6,973 nt of DNA from an uncultured Lachnospiraceae bacterium (GTDB lineage: Bacteria > Bacillota > Clostridia > Lachnospirales > Lachnospiraceae), in NCBI GenBank assembly GCA_934394615.1, contig CAKRRJ010000102.1, forward strand, positions 1 to 6,973. The letters are read 5' to 3'. Made by a program: the position numbers and the translations under genes. The notes beneath the pieces are model-generated. The model ran no database searches. It had not been told where the DNA came from and saw nothing but the letters and a program-made list of their open reading frames with translations. Shown here piece by piece: positions 1 to 5,827 of this stretch; positions within the stretch are counted from its first letter, which is position 1, and the number at the start of each line of letters is the position of its first letter.

Positions 1-76
1 GGGAATCTTTTCTTGCCTTGTCTTTTGCCTTCATAGCCTCTACCATTGCAGCTCTTACTACGTCAATCTTGCTCAT
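1..76 (-). CDS. GatB/YqeY domain protein, N-terminal fragment (3' end outside window)
   Basis: The minus strand reads ATG at 76 and stays open to the window edge, giving 25 residues that begin MSKIDVVRAAMVEAMKAKDK and continue ARKDS. A short amphipathic start with an 'AMxxxMKAKDKxR' pattern is typical of YqeY-like proteins (GatB/YqeY family), whose first helix carries a conserved lysine/arginine-rich MK-x-KD-K-x-R stretch. The family resembles the tail domain of the GatB amidotransferase subunit and is thought to act on or near tRNA, but its exact reaction is not settled. The start is supported by GGAG at 87-90, ten bases upstream of the ATG on the minus strand. The gene follows prfC on the same strand after 92 bp with no convincing promoter, so read-through from prfC is likely. 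In many Firmicutes yqeY sits behind rpsU, which is not the case here. Only the first helix is visible, so the family assignment is good but not certain. Confidence 0.72.
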   Translation of the reverse strand, partial: MSKIDVVRAAMVEAMKAKDKARKDS

Positions 77-108
77 AAATGTTACACTCCTTTTCTTTTT
101 ATTCACAC

Positions 109-153
109 CAGGCTGCCATGATGATTCCCTCACGGCAGCCTGTTTGTTTTCTG
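109..153 (+). terminator. GC-rich hairpin with U-tract on the + strand, between prfC and yqeY-like gene
   Basis: Perfect 9-bp inverted repeat CAGGCTGCC (109-117) and GGCAGCCTG (134-142), with a 16-nt loop. Read on the plus strand it is followed by TTTGTTTTCTG (143-153), the usual form of an intrinsic terminator. Read on the minus strand, the direction of prfC and the yqeY-like gene, the stem is followed by GTGTGAATAAAAAG and has no U-tract. It could therefore stop antisense transcription entering prfC. In the sense direction it might act only as an mRNA stability or processing hairpin. The structure is seen directly; the role is inferred. Confidence 0.5.
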
Positions 154-168
154 ACTATGCAGCCATGT

Positions 169-1761
169 TTAGTTGCGTCCGAACTCGCTCAGCTTCAGGC
201 CAGGGTTTCGGTCCTCGACCATGCCGATGCTCCAGCTGTTTACGAAGATCAGCAGCGGGTTGTCCTTTAAATCCTTGATACGCTTCATGTCGGAGGTGCC
301 CTGGATCTTGGCTACATCTACCTCTTCCTTGTTCTCGATCCAGCGGATGTACTCGTACGGCAGCTTCTCCAGCTTAACCTCTACGTTGTACTCATTCTCC
401 AGACGGTAGGTGAGAACCTCAAACTGCAGCTCACCGACTACGCCGACAATGATTTCCTCCATACCGGTGTTAAACTCCTGGAAGATCTGGATCGCGCCCT
501 CCTGGGCAATCTGGCTCACGCCCTTTAAGAACTGTTTGCGCTTCATGGTGTCGATCTGGCGCACACGGGCAAAGTGCTCCGGTGCGAAAGTCGGGATACC
601 CTCAAACTCAAACTTCTCGTTGGACAGGCACAGGGTATCTCCAATGGAGAAGATGCCCGGGTCGAACACGCCGATGATATCGCCAGCGTAAGCTTCCTCA
701 ACAATCTTTCTGTCCTGCGCCATCATCTGCTGCGGCTGGGACAGGCGGATCTTCTTGCCGCCCTGTACATGGTTTACTTCCATGCCGGCCTCGAACTTGC
801 CGGATACGATACGCATGAACGCGATACGGTCACGGTGCGCCTTGTTCATGTTCGCCTGGATCTTGAAGACGAATGCGGAGAAATCATCGTTGAACGGGCT
901 GATTTCTCTGGTAATAGCCTGTCTCGGAAGCGGGGAAGTGGTCATCTTCAGGAAATGCTGCAGGAAAGTCTCTACACCAAAGTTGGTCAGAGCGGAACCG
1001 AAAAATACCGGGGATAAGTTTCCGCGGCTGACACGGTCCTGATCGAACTCATCGGCAGCGCCGTCTAACAGCTCGATTTCATCTAACAGCTGCTGGTGGT
1101 AATCTGCGCCGATGACAGCCTCCACATCGGTTCCCTCTACCGGGAAAGTCTGGGAAGCAATTTCCTTCTGTCCGCCCATGGCAGCTGTGAAAGTGGTAAT
1201 GGTCTTGTCATGACGGTCATACACGCCTTTGAAGTTCTTTCCGCAGCCGATCGGCCAGTTGATCGGGCAGGTACGGATTCCCAGCACATTCTCAATCTCG
1301 TCCATCAGTTCAAACGGATCTCTCGCCTCACGGTCCATCTTGTTGATGAAGGTGAAGATCGGGATGCCTCTCATAACGCAGACCTTAAACAGCTTGATCG
1401 TCTGTGCCTCGACACCCTTGGAACCATCGATAACCATGACCGCACTGTCGGCTGCCATAAGGGTACGGTAGGTATCCTCGGAGAAGTCCTGATGTCCCGG
1501 GGTATCCAGGATGTTGATGCAGTAGTTGTCGTACTCAAACTGCATAACGGAAGAGGTAACGGAAATACCTCTCTCCTTCTCGATTTCCATCCAGTCGGAA
1601 ACCGCGTGCTTCGCGGCTTTTCTTCCCTTTACGGTACCAGCCAGGTTGATGGCACCTCCGTAGAGAAGGAATTTCTCGGTCAGGGTTGTCTTACCTGCAT
1701 CCGGGTGGGAAATGATCGCAAAGGTTCTTCGTTTCTTAATTTCTTCTGTGATATTTGACAA
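169..1761 (-). CDS. prfC: Peptide chain release factor 3 (RF3)
   Basis: A 530-residue translational GTPase, close to the 529 of E. coli RF3. It uses GTP to drive RF1/RF2 off the ribosome after peptide release and acts in the cytoplasm. The GTPase motifs are in order: G1 SHPDAGKT (18-25; Ser-His-Pro in place of Gly-His-Val is the RF3 signature), G2 around RGISVTS (64-70), G3 DTPGHQDF (86-93), G4 NKMD (140-143) and G5 GSA (255-257). After the G domain comes a beta-barrel domain II and the RF3-specific C-terminal domain with the motif GVVGELQFEVL. The start codon is TTG at 1761-1759, not ATG. It fits the RF3 N-terminus (KKRRTFAIISHPDAGKT) and has GGAGG eight bases upstream. The gene lies downstream of coaBC on the same strand but has its own promoter. 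It is complete, with a TAA stop at 169-171, and all key residues are intact. Confidence 0.97.
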   Translation of the reverse strand: MSNITEEIKKRRTFAIISHPDAGKTTLTEKFLLYGGAINLAGTVKGRKAAKHAVSDWMEIEKERGISVTSSVMQFEYDNYCINILDTPGHQDFSEDTYRTLMAADSAVMVIDGSKGVEAQTIKLFKVCVMRGIPIFTFINKMDREARDPFELMDEIENVLGIRTCPINWPIGCGKNFKGVYDRHDKTITTFTAAMGGQKEIASQTFPVEGTDVEAVIGADYHQQLLDEIELLDGAADEFDQDRVSRGNLSPVFFGSALTNFGVETFLQHFLKMTTSPLPRQAITREISPFNDDFSAFVFKIQANMNKAHRDRIAFMRIVSGKFEAGMEVNHVQGGKKIRLSQPQQMMAQDRKIVEEAYAGDIIGVFDPGIFSIGDTLCLSNEKFEFEGIPTFAPEHFARVRQIDTMKRKQFLKGVSQIAQEGAIQIFQEFNTGMEEIIVGVVGELQFEVLTYRLENEYNVEVKLEKLPYEYIRWIENKEEVDVAKIQGTSDMKRIKDLKDNPLLIFVNSWSIGMVEDRNPGLKLSEFGRN

Positions 1762-1774
1762 AAATAAGTCCTCC
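1759..1774 (-). promoter_or_regulatory. prfC: Ribosome binding site and TTG start codon of prfC
   Basis: On the minus strand GGAGG (1774-1770) is followed by the eight bases ACTTATTT and then TTG (1761-1759). No ATG or GTG lies at a comparable position near the conserved KKRRTFAIISHPDAGKT start, so TTG is the best-supported initiation codon. A weak start behind a strong Shine-Dalgarno may moderate RF3 output; that last point is inference. Confidence 0.8.
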
Positions 1775-1786
1775 GTTCTATCGGTG

Positions 1787-1848
1787 AAAGCAATTTGCTT
1801 TTCTTATTCGTTCCAGTAAGTAAACCGCCCAATGAAGCTGCGGTTACT
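1787..1848 (-). promoter_or_regulatory. Two dyads in the prfC leader
   Basis: The roughly 90-nt leader expected upstream of prfC contains two inverted repeats. One is AGTAAACCGC (1819-1828) against GCGGTTACT (1840-1848), with one bulged A and an 11-nt loop. The other is the tight palindrome AAAGCAA-t-TTGCTTT (1787-1801). On the minus strand neither is followed by a U-tract, so neither is a standard terminator for coaBC. The first would lie almost at the 5' end of the mRNA and could stabilise it. The second sits about 12 nt before the Shine-Dalgarno. No known riboswitch or attenuator was recognised. Confidence 0.35.
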
Positions 1849-1858
1849 CTAATCTTAC

Positions 1859-1887
1859 ATTTTATCAGACATATAATGCTTTGGCAA
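1859..1887 (-). promoter_or_regulatory. Extended -10 promoter of prfC
   Basis: On the minus strand TTGCCA (1887-1882) is separated by exactly 17 bp from TAAAAT (1864-1859), and the -10 is preceded by TGA, making an extended -10 (TGATAAAAT). This is a good sigma-A type promoter in the coaBC-prfC gap. It places the transcription start near 1852 and leaves a leader of about 90 nt. It suggests that prfC is transcribed on its own, although no terminator was seen after coaBC, so read-through is also possible. Confidence 0.65.
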
Positions 1888-1915
1888 GAGTCAGGAATGC
1901 TGGAAATGCACGCAC

Positions 1916-3109
1916 TTAGTGCTTTTTGGCAAAAATCCGGTTCAGCAGCTCATGTGCCACCTGATCCTTGCTCATGAGCGCAAGCTCTTCCGCCCCGTCT
2001 TTGGTGATAACCGTCACAATGTTTGTATCCGTTCCGAATCCGGCTCCGGCCGCGCGCAGGCTGTTCGCAACGATCATGTCCACATGCTTTTTCTCCAGCT
2101 TCGCGCGGGAGTTTTCCAGCATATTCTGGGTCTCCATGGAAAAACCGCAGAGCACCTGTCCCTCACGGCGGTGTGCTCCAAGCCATGCCAGGATGTCGTC
2201 GGTGCGTTCCAGCTCGATGCTCATGTTGCCGTCGCTCTTTTTGGTCTTTTCAGTGCCGACCACAGCCGGACGGTAATCGGCAACGGCTGCCGCCTTGATG
2301 ATGGCATCCTGCTCACTGCTCACGGAGGTTACGGCATCAAACATGTCTTTTGCGCTCACAACCGGCACAACCTTCACGCCAAGCGGCGCTTTTAAGTCCA
2401 CCGGACCGCTCACAAGCGTTACCTCGGCACCGCGTCTTGCCGCCGCGCGGGCAATGGCATAGCCCATCTTTCCGGTTGAATGGTTTGTAATGTAGCGTAC
2501 CGGATCAATGGCTTCTCTGGTCGGACCTGCCGTTACCAGAACCTTTTTTCCTGCCAGGTCTTTCTCACAGGCAAGTTCCTGCAGGATATACTCAAACAGC
2601 AGCTCCGGCTCCGGCATTTTTCCGGCTCCGGTATCGCCGCAGGCAAGGTAACCGCATGCCGGGTCGATGACATGCATGCCGTACTTCCTGCAGATTTCCA
2701 GATTATCCTGGGTGATCGGATTTTCAAACATCTGGGTATTCATGGCCGGAACAATGTATTTCGGGCTCTTGCATGCCAGAAACGTGGTGGTCAGCATATC
2801 ATCCGCAAGGCCATGCGCCACTTTCGCGATCACATTCGCGGTGGCCGGTGCGATCATGAAGATGTCCGCCTGCTTTGCCAGGGAAACATGTTCCACCTGG
2901 AACTCAAAATTCCGGTCAAACGTATCGACCAGACACTTCTGTCCGGTCAGTGTTTCAAACGTGGTCGGGGTGATGAAATTCGTGGCATGCTGTGTCATGA
3001 TGACACGCACATTGGCATGCTGTTTTACCAGCATGCTTGCCAGACTTGCAATCTTATAAGCTGCGATGCTGCTGCTCACGCCCAGCACTACGGTTTTTCC
3101 TTTTAACAT
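1916..3109 (-). CDS. coaBC: Bifunctional phosphopantothenoylcysteine decarboxylase / phosphopantothenate-cysteine ligase (CoaBC, Dfp)
   Basis: A 397-residue cytoplasmic flavoprotein for two CoA steps: joining cysteine to 4'-phosphopantothenate using a nucleoside triphosphate (CoaB), then FMN-dependent decarboxylation to 4'-phosphopantetheine (CoaC). CoaC comes first, with the FMN loop GVSSSIAAYK (10-19), catalytic His74 in EHVSLA, the PAMNTQM motif with Asn124, and the flap Cys157 in ACGYLACGDTG. These match E. coli His75, Asn125 and Cys158 offset by one. CoaB begins near residue 188 with KVLVTAGPTREAIDP. It shows NHSTGKMGYA (Asn209, like E. coli Asn210), AAAVADYRP (273-281) and the lysine motif EKTKK (Lys288, like Lys289), and ends with the dimerisation/nucleotide region around LEKKHVDMIVANS. 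The start was placed at ATG 3109. The in-frame ATG at 3130 lies inside the Shine-Dalgarno sequence. The gene is complete with a TAA stop at 1916-1918, and it is divergent from coaX, which supplies its substrate. Confidence 0.96.
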   Translation of the reverse strand: MLKGKTVVLGVSSSIAAYKIASLASMLVKQHANVRVIMTQHATNFITPTTFETLTGQKCLVDTFDRNFEFQVEHVSLAKQADIFMIAPATANVIAKVAHGLADDMLTTTFLACKSPKYIVPAMNTQMFENPITQDNLEICRKYGMHVIDPACGYLACGDTGAGKMPEPELLFEYILQELACEKDLAGKKVLVTAGPTREAIDPVRYITNHSTGKMGYAIARAAARRGAEVTLVSGPVDLKAPLGVKVVPVVSAKDMFDAVTSVSSEQDAIIKAAAVADYRPAVVGTEKTKKSDGNMSIELERTDDILAWLGAHRREGQVLCGFSMETQNMLENSRAKLEKKHVDMIVANSLRAAGAGFGTDTNIVTVITKDGAEELALMSKDQVAHELLNRIFAKKH

Positions 3110-3127
3110 AAGAGTAATGATCCTCCT
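3107..3127 (-). promoter_or_regulatory. coaBC: Ribosome binding site deciding the coaBC start
   Basis: The minus strand reads AGGAGGA (3127-3121), then ATG at 3109-3107, with 12 bases between GGAGG and the start. This is a slightly long but workable spacing. An in-frame ATG at 3130-3128 overlaps the Shine-Dalgarno itself and would add seven residues (MRRIITL) not found in the family. The ATG at 3109 begins MLKGKTVVLG, the normal CoaBC N-terminus. Confidence 0.8.
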
Positions 3128-3159
3128 CATTGAAATTTACAGATCAGTCATGTCTAATG

Positions 3160-3190
3160 AGTATAGCATATTTTGCCTTTCAGCGAAAGG
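3160..3190 (-). promoter_or_regulatory. Probable coaBC promoter with overlapping dyad
   Basis: On the minus strand TATACT (3165-3160) is preceded by TGC, forming an extended -10 (TGCTATACT). The hexamer at the 17-bp spacing is TTTCGC (3188-3183), a poor -35, which is tolerable for extended -10 promoters. A dyad CCTTTC-AGC-GAAAGG (3176-3190) covers this -35 and could be a small operator. The expected start near 3153 gives a leader of roughly 45 nt. The promoter is probable; the operator role is speculative. Confidence 0.5.
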
Positions 3191-3243
3191 TGTCACAAAC
3201 GGTAAACAATACGGCGATATCTGCCACAGGCACCGGTTTTGGA

Positions 3244-3280
3244 TTGTCATTCCCTTTAAAATATGATAGGATGATATATA
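3244..3280 (+). promoter_or_regulatory. Probable coaX promoter
   Basis: On the plus strand TTGTCA (3244-3249) is followed after 17 bp by TAGGAT (3267-3272), which has an upstream TGA and so forms an extended -10. A second, overlapping extended -10-like element, TGATATATA (3272-3280), lies a few bases further on but lacks a matching -35. Transcription would start near 3280 and run into coaX and then the hybrid kinase gene. A small dyad TGCC-ACA-GGCA (3222-3232) sits 11 bp upstream of the -35. Confidence 0.55.
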
Positions 3281-3321
3281 TTCTTTTAGAAAATACATGA
3301 TACAAAAAGGAGCTTTTTTCC

Positions 3322-4089
3322 ATGATTTTAGCGCTGGATATGGGAAATACCAACATCGTGATCGGCTGCATCGACGCAAGCAAAACCTATTTCGTTGAGC
3401 GTGTCACAACCGACCATGCCAAAACAGGAACCGAATATGCCATTAATATAAAGAACATTCTGGAAATCCACCAGATCGATCCGTCACAGATTGAGGGAGC
3501 TATCATGTCTTCGGTAGTTCCGCCATTAAACGCTGCGATTTCTTCCGCAGTCAAAAAGATTCTGGGCTACCATCCTATGCTGGTGGGCGCCGGCATCAAG
3601 ACTGGCATGAACATCATCATGGATAACCCGAAAACCGTCGGAAGCGATATGATCGTCGACGCTGTTGCTGCCATTCACGAGTATCCGGGTCCGATCATCA
3701 TCATTGACATGGGAACCGCAACCACCATGTCTGTGGTAGACAAAAACGGCAACTACATCGGCGGCATCATCTATCCGGGACTTCGGGTTTCTCTGGATTC
3801 CCTAAGCAGCAAAACTGCCCAGCTCCCGTCCATCAGCCTCGATATTCCGAAGCGGATCATTGGCAAAAACACCATCGACTGCATGCGCAGCGGCATCATG
3901 TACGGCAATGCCGGCATGATCGACGGCATTCTGGACCACATGGAAGCGGAGCTTGGCGAACCTGCCACCATCATTGCGACCGGCGGCCTCTCCCGCTTCG
4001 TAGTTCCGCTCTGCAGACACAAGATTCTCTACGACGATGCCCTGCTCCTCAAAGGACTCATGATCCTGTACGAGAAAAATAAGGCGTAA
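3322..4089 (+). CDS. coaX: Type III pantothenate kinase (CoaX)
   Basis: A 255-residue enzyme, the usual family length, that phosphorylates pantothenate to 4'-phosphopantothenate. This is the first step of CoA synthesis, in the cytoplasm. It has the ASKHA (actin-like) kinase fold: phosphate-1 motif DMGNTN (6-11), second phosphate motif DMGTATT (129-135) with the catalytic Asp129, the glycine-rich stretch YIGGIIYPGL (145-154), GNAGMIDG (195-202) and the adenosine motif ATGGLS (219-224). The conserved GADR motif after NPxxVG reads GSDM (107-110): the aspartate is kept but the arginine is replaced by methionine. CoaX enzymes typically need a monovalent cation and resist CoA feedback. The ATG at 3322 has AAGGAG nine bases upstream. 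It is divergent from coaBC, and its stop is 33 bp before the hybrid kinase gene, so these two are probably co-transcribed. Confidence 0.95.
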   Translation: MILALDMGNTNIVIGCIDASKTYFVERVTTDHAKTGTEYAINIKNILEIHQIDPSQIEGAIMSSVVPPLNAAISSAVKKILGYHPMLVGAGIKTGMNIIMDNPKTVGSDMIVDAVAAIHEYPGPIIIIDMGTATTMSVVDKNGNYIGGIIYPGLRVSLDSLSSKTAQLPSISLDIPKRIIGKNTIDCMRSGIMYGNAGMIDGILDHMEAELGEPATIIATGGLSRFVVPLCRHKILYDDALLLKGLMILYEKNKA

Positions 4090-4122
4090 CACACTATCGG
4101 TTCAGCGGGGAGGATCGCGTTT

Positions 4123-5748
4123 ATGGCTACCAAGGCTTATTATGGGGAAGAAATCTATTTTGACGGTGAAAAAAATTACTATCTGACTGAACAGCTGGAG
4201 GAACAGATCCGCACGCTGCTCTCAAAGAACTGCGGCGTGGGCATCATCGGCGGAAACTACGCAGACGGGCTTCCCATCTGCTTTGTCAGTGACCTGATGC
4301 TCGACATGCTCGGCTACGCTTCCATTGCGGACTTCGAATACCGGACCGGCAACGGTCTGCTTTCCATGATTTCGCCGGAATCGCGTGATTTTTTCTCCTC
4401 CGATTCCTTTTACGAGGCAGACGGCGCACTGGATCTGCGCATGTACACCAAAACAGGGGAACTGATCTGGGTCCGCCAGTTCAAGTGCAACGTCACGCTG
4501 GAGGGCGATACCGTCATCTGGCTCTTATCCGTCAGCGACATGAACGAGATCTACAAACGCGAACAGCTCTTAATCCGGGCACGCGAGGAAGCAGAACAGG
4601 CAAACCGCGCAAAATCCAGTTTTCTCGCCCGTATGTCTCACGACATCCGCACCCCGATGAATGGCATTCTCGGCATGGCACGGATTGCCCGCGAACACGT
4701 CAATGATCCGGACGTAGTGCTGGACTGTGTGGAAAAGATCAACAGCGCAGGCAAACAGCTGGAACGCCTCATCAATGAAGTTCTGGACTTAAGCCGCCTG
4801 GAAAGCGGTAAAACAGAACTAATCCCGGAACCATTCCACCTTGGCCGGGAAATGGAAAAGCTCTACGATCTTCTGAGTGAACAGGCAAAAGATCAGCTGA
4901 TCCAGTTTGTGCCGGTCCGCTGTACCCTGCTCCACAATGAAGTAATCGGAAGCCTGCTGCACCTTCGCCGCATCCTGGAAAATCTGCTCAGCAACGCCAT
5001 CCGCTATAACCGCGTTCAGGGTACCGTGGAACTCTCTGTTGAGGAAGAACCAATCGCCATCAGCCGGTCACTCTACCGCTTTACCATAAAGGATACCGGC
5101 ATCGGCATGAGCCCGGAGTTCCAAAAGCACCTCTTCGAACCATTCATCCGGGACGCCCAGGCAGAACGGACTGAAAGCCAGGGAAGCGGTCTTGGCCTCG
5201 CCATCACCCGCGATCTGGTAACACTCATGGGCGGTACCATCTCTGTAAAGAGCGAACTCGGCCAGGGCACCACTTTCACCATTGAGCTCCCGCTGGAGCT
5301 TGACCCGAATCCGCCGGTAAACAAAGACCAGCCGGATGAATCCGTGAGCTTAAACAACCTGCGCATCCTTCTCGTAGAAGACAACAACCTGAATCTGGAG
5401 ATTGCGCAGTATCTGCTCATCAACGCCGGAGCCAGGGTCGAAACTGCCCGCAACGGAAAAACTGCCCTCAAAGCTTTTCTGGAAGCCCCGGTCCACCATT
5501 ACGATGTCATCCTTATGGATGTTATAATGCCGGAAATGAACGGATTAGAGGCTGCGCAGGCCATCCGCGCCTCCGGCCACCCACAGGCCGCCTCCATCCC
5601 CATCATCGCCATGACCGCAAACGCCTTCTCCGATGACATCCGTAAATCGAAAGAGGCAGGCATGAACGCGCATCTGGCAAAGCCGATCGATGAGAAGAGG
5701 CTGCTGCATGTGATTTTGCATTTTACGAGGCAGCAGGAGCAAGGATAA
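4123..5748 (+). CDS. Soluble PAS-domain hybrid sensor histidine kinase with C-terminal receiver
   Basis: A 541-residue protein with no signal peptide or membrane segment, so a cytoplasmic sensor. Residues about 30-140 look like a PAS fold (CGVGIIGG..., LDMLGYASIADF, then TGELIWVRQF). A short linker helix (145-165) leads into HisKA with phospho-acceptor His173 in MSHDIRTPMNG. The HATPase domain has the N box ENLLSNAIRYN (286-296), G1 DTGIGMS (324-330), an F box near LFEPF and G2 GSGLGLA (354-360). After a linker comes a receiver domain (413-535) with acidic Glu419/Asp420, phospho-acceptor Asp466 (LMDVIMPEMNG), Thr498 and Lys520. All catalytic residues are present. No DNA-binding output domain and no partner regulator or Hpt gene is seen nearby, so the target is unknown. 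GGAGG lies nine bases before ATG 4123. The gene is 33 bp behind coaX with no terminator between them and ends before a strong hairpin terminator. Confidence 0.93.
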   Translation: MATKAYYGEEIYFDGEKNYYLTEQLEEQIRTLLSKNCGVGIIGGNYADGLPICFVSDLMLDMLGYASIADFEYRTGNGLLSMISPESRDFFSSDSFYEADGALDLRMYTKTGELIWVRQFKCNVTLEGDTVIWLLSVSDMNEIYKREQLLIRAREEAEQANRAKSSFLARMSHDIRTPMNGILGMARIAREHVNDPDVVLDCVEKINSAGKQLERLINEVLDLSRLESGKTELIPEPFHLGREMEKLYDLLSEQAKDQLIQFVPVRCTLLHNEVIGSLLHLRRILENLLSNAIRYNRVQGTVELSVEEEPIAISRSLYRFTIKDTGIGMSPEFQKHLFEPFIRDAQAERTESQGSGLGLAITRDLVTLMGGTISVKSELGQGTTFTIELPLELDPNPPVNKDQPDESVSLNNLRILLVEDNNLNLEIAQYLLINAGARVETARNGKTALKAFLEAPVHHYDVILMDVIMPEMNGLEAAQAIRASGHPQAASIPIIAMTANAFSDDIRKSKEAGMNAHLAKPIDEKRLLHVILHFTRQQEQG

Positions 5749-5764
5749 GGTTCTTTTTATACGC

Positions 5765-5817
5765 AAAAAGGTTCTGGCCTTCGGAATTTTCCGAAAGTCA
5801 GAACCTTTTTTGTTTTG
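5765..5817. terminator. Bidirectional intrinsic terminator between the hybrid kinase and dnaJ-like genes
   Basis: AAAAAGGTTCTG (5765-5776) pairs perfectly with CAGAACCTTTTT (5799-5810). Inside it is a second stem, TTCGGAA (5780-5786) against TTCCGAA (5789-5795). The three bases in between form a G-U pair, a C-G pair and one mismatch, so the stem is nearly continuous. There is a U-tract on both strands: TTTTTTGTTTT after the stem on the plus strand, and AAAAA before it, which reads as U on the minus strand. It can serve both convergent genes, which end at 5748 and 5828. Confidence 0.93.
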
Positions 5818-5827
5818 TCGATCAAAT

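Noticed and set aside
1096..1758. A 220-codon plus-strand open frame opposite prfC, and a 147-codon one at 574-1017
   Set aside because: Both lie fully antisense to a clear RF3 gene, have no family features, and their openness is explained by the codon bias of prfC.
1913..1923. GCACT-A-AGTGC palindrome at the coaBC stop codon as a terminator
   Set aside because: A one-base loop, a short stem and no U-tract on the minus strand; not a workable intrinsic terminator.
2480..3106. A 208-codon plus-strand open frame opposite coaBC
   Set aside because: Antisense shadow of a well-conserved gene. The translation is Cys/His/Arg-rich with no recognisable domain and no convincing ribosome binding site.
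3107..3130. ATG at 3130 as the start of coaBC
   Set aside because: This ATG overlaps the Shine-Dalgarno itself. The ATG at 3109 fits both the ribosome binding site and the family N-terminus.
5690..5748. Codon shift (TTG, AGG, GTG) in the last 20 codons of the hybrid kinase, as a possible fusion or recombination scar
   Set aside because: The frame is continuous and the residues still fit the last helix of the receiver domain. The stretch is too short to argue for foreign origin.
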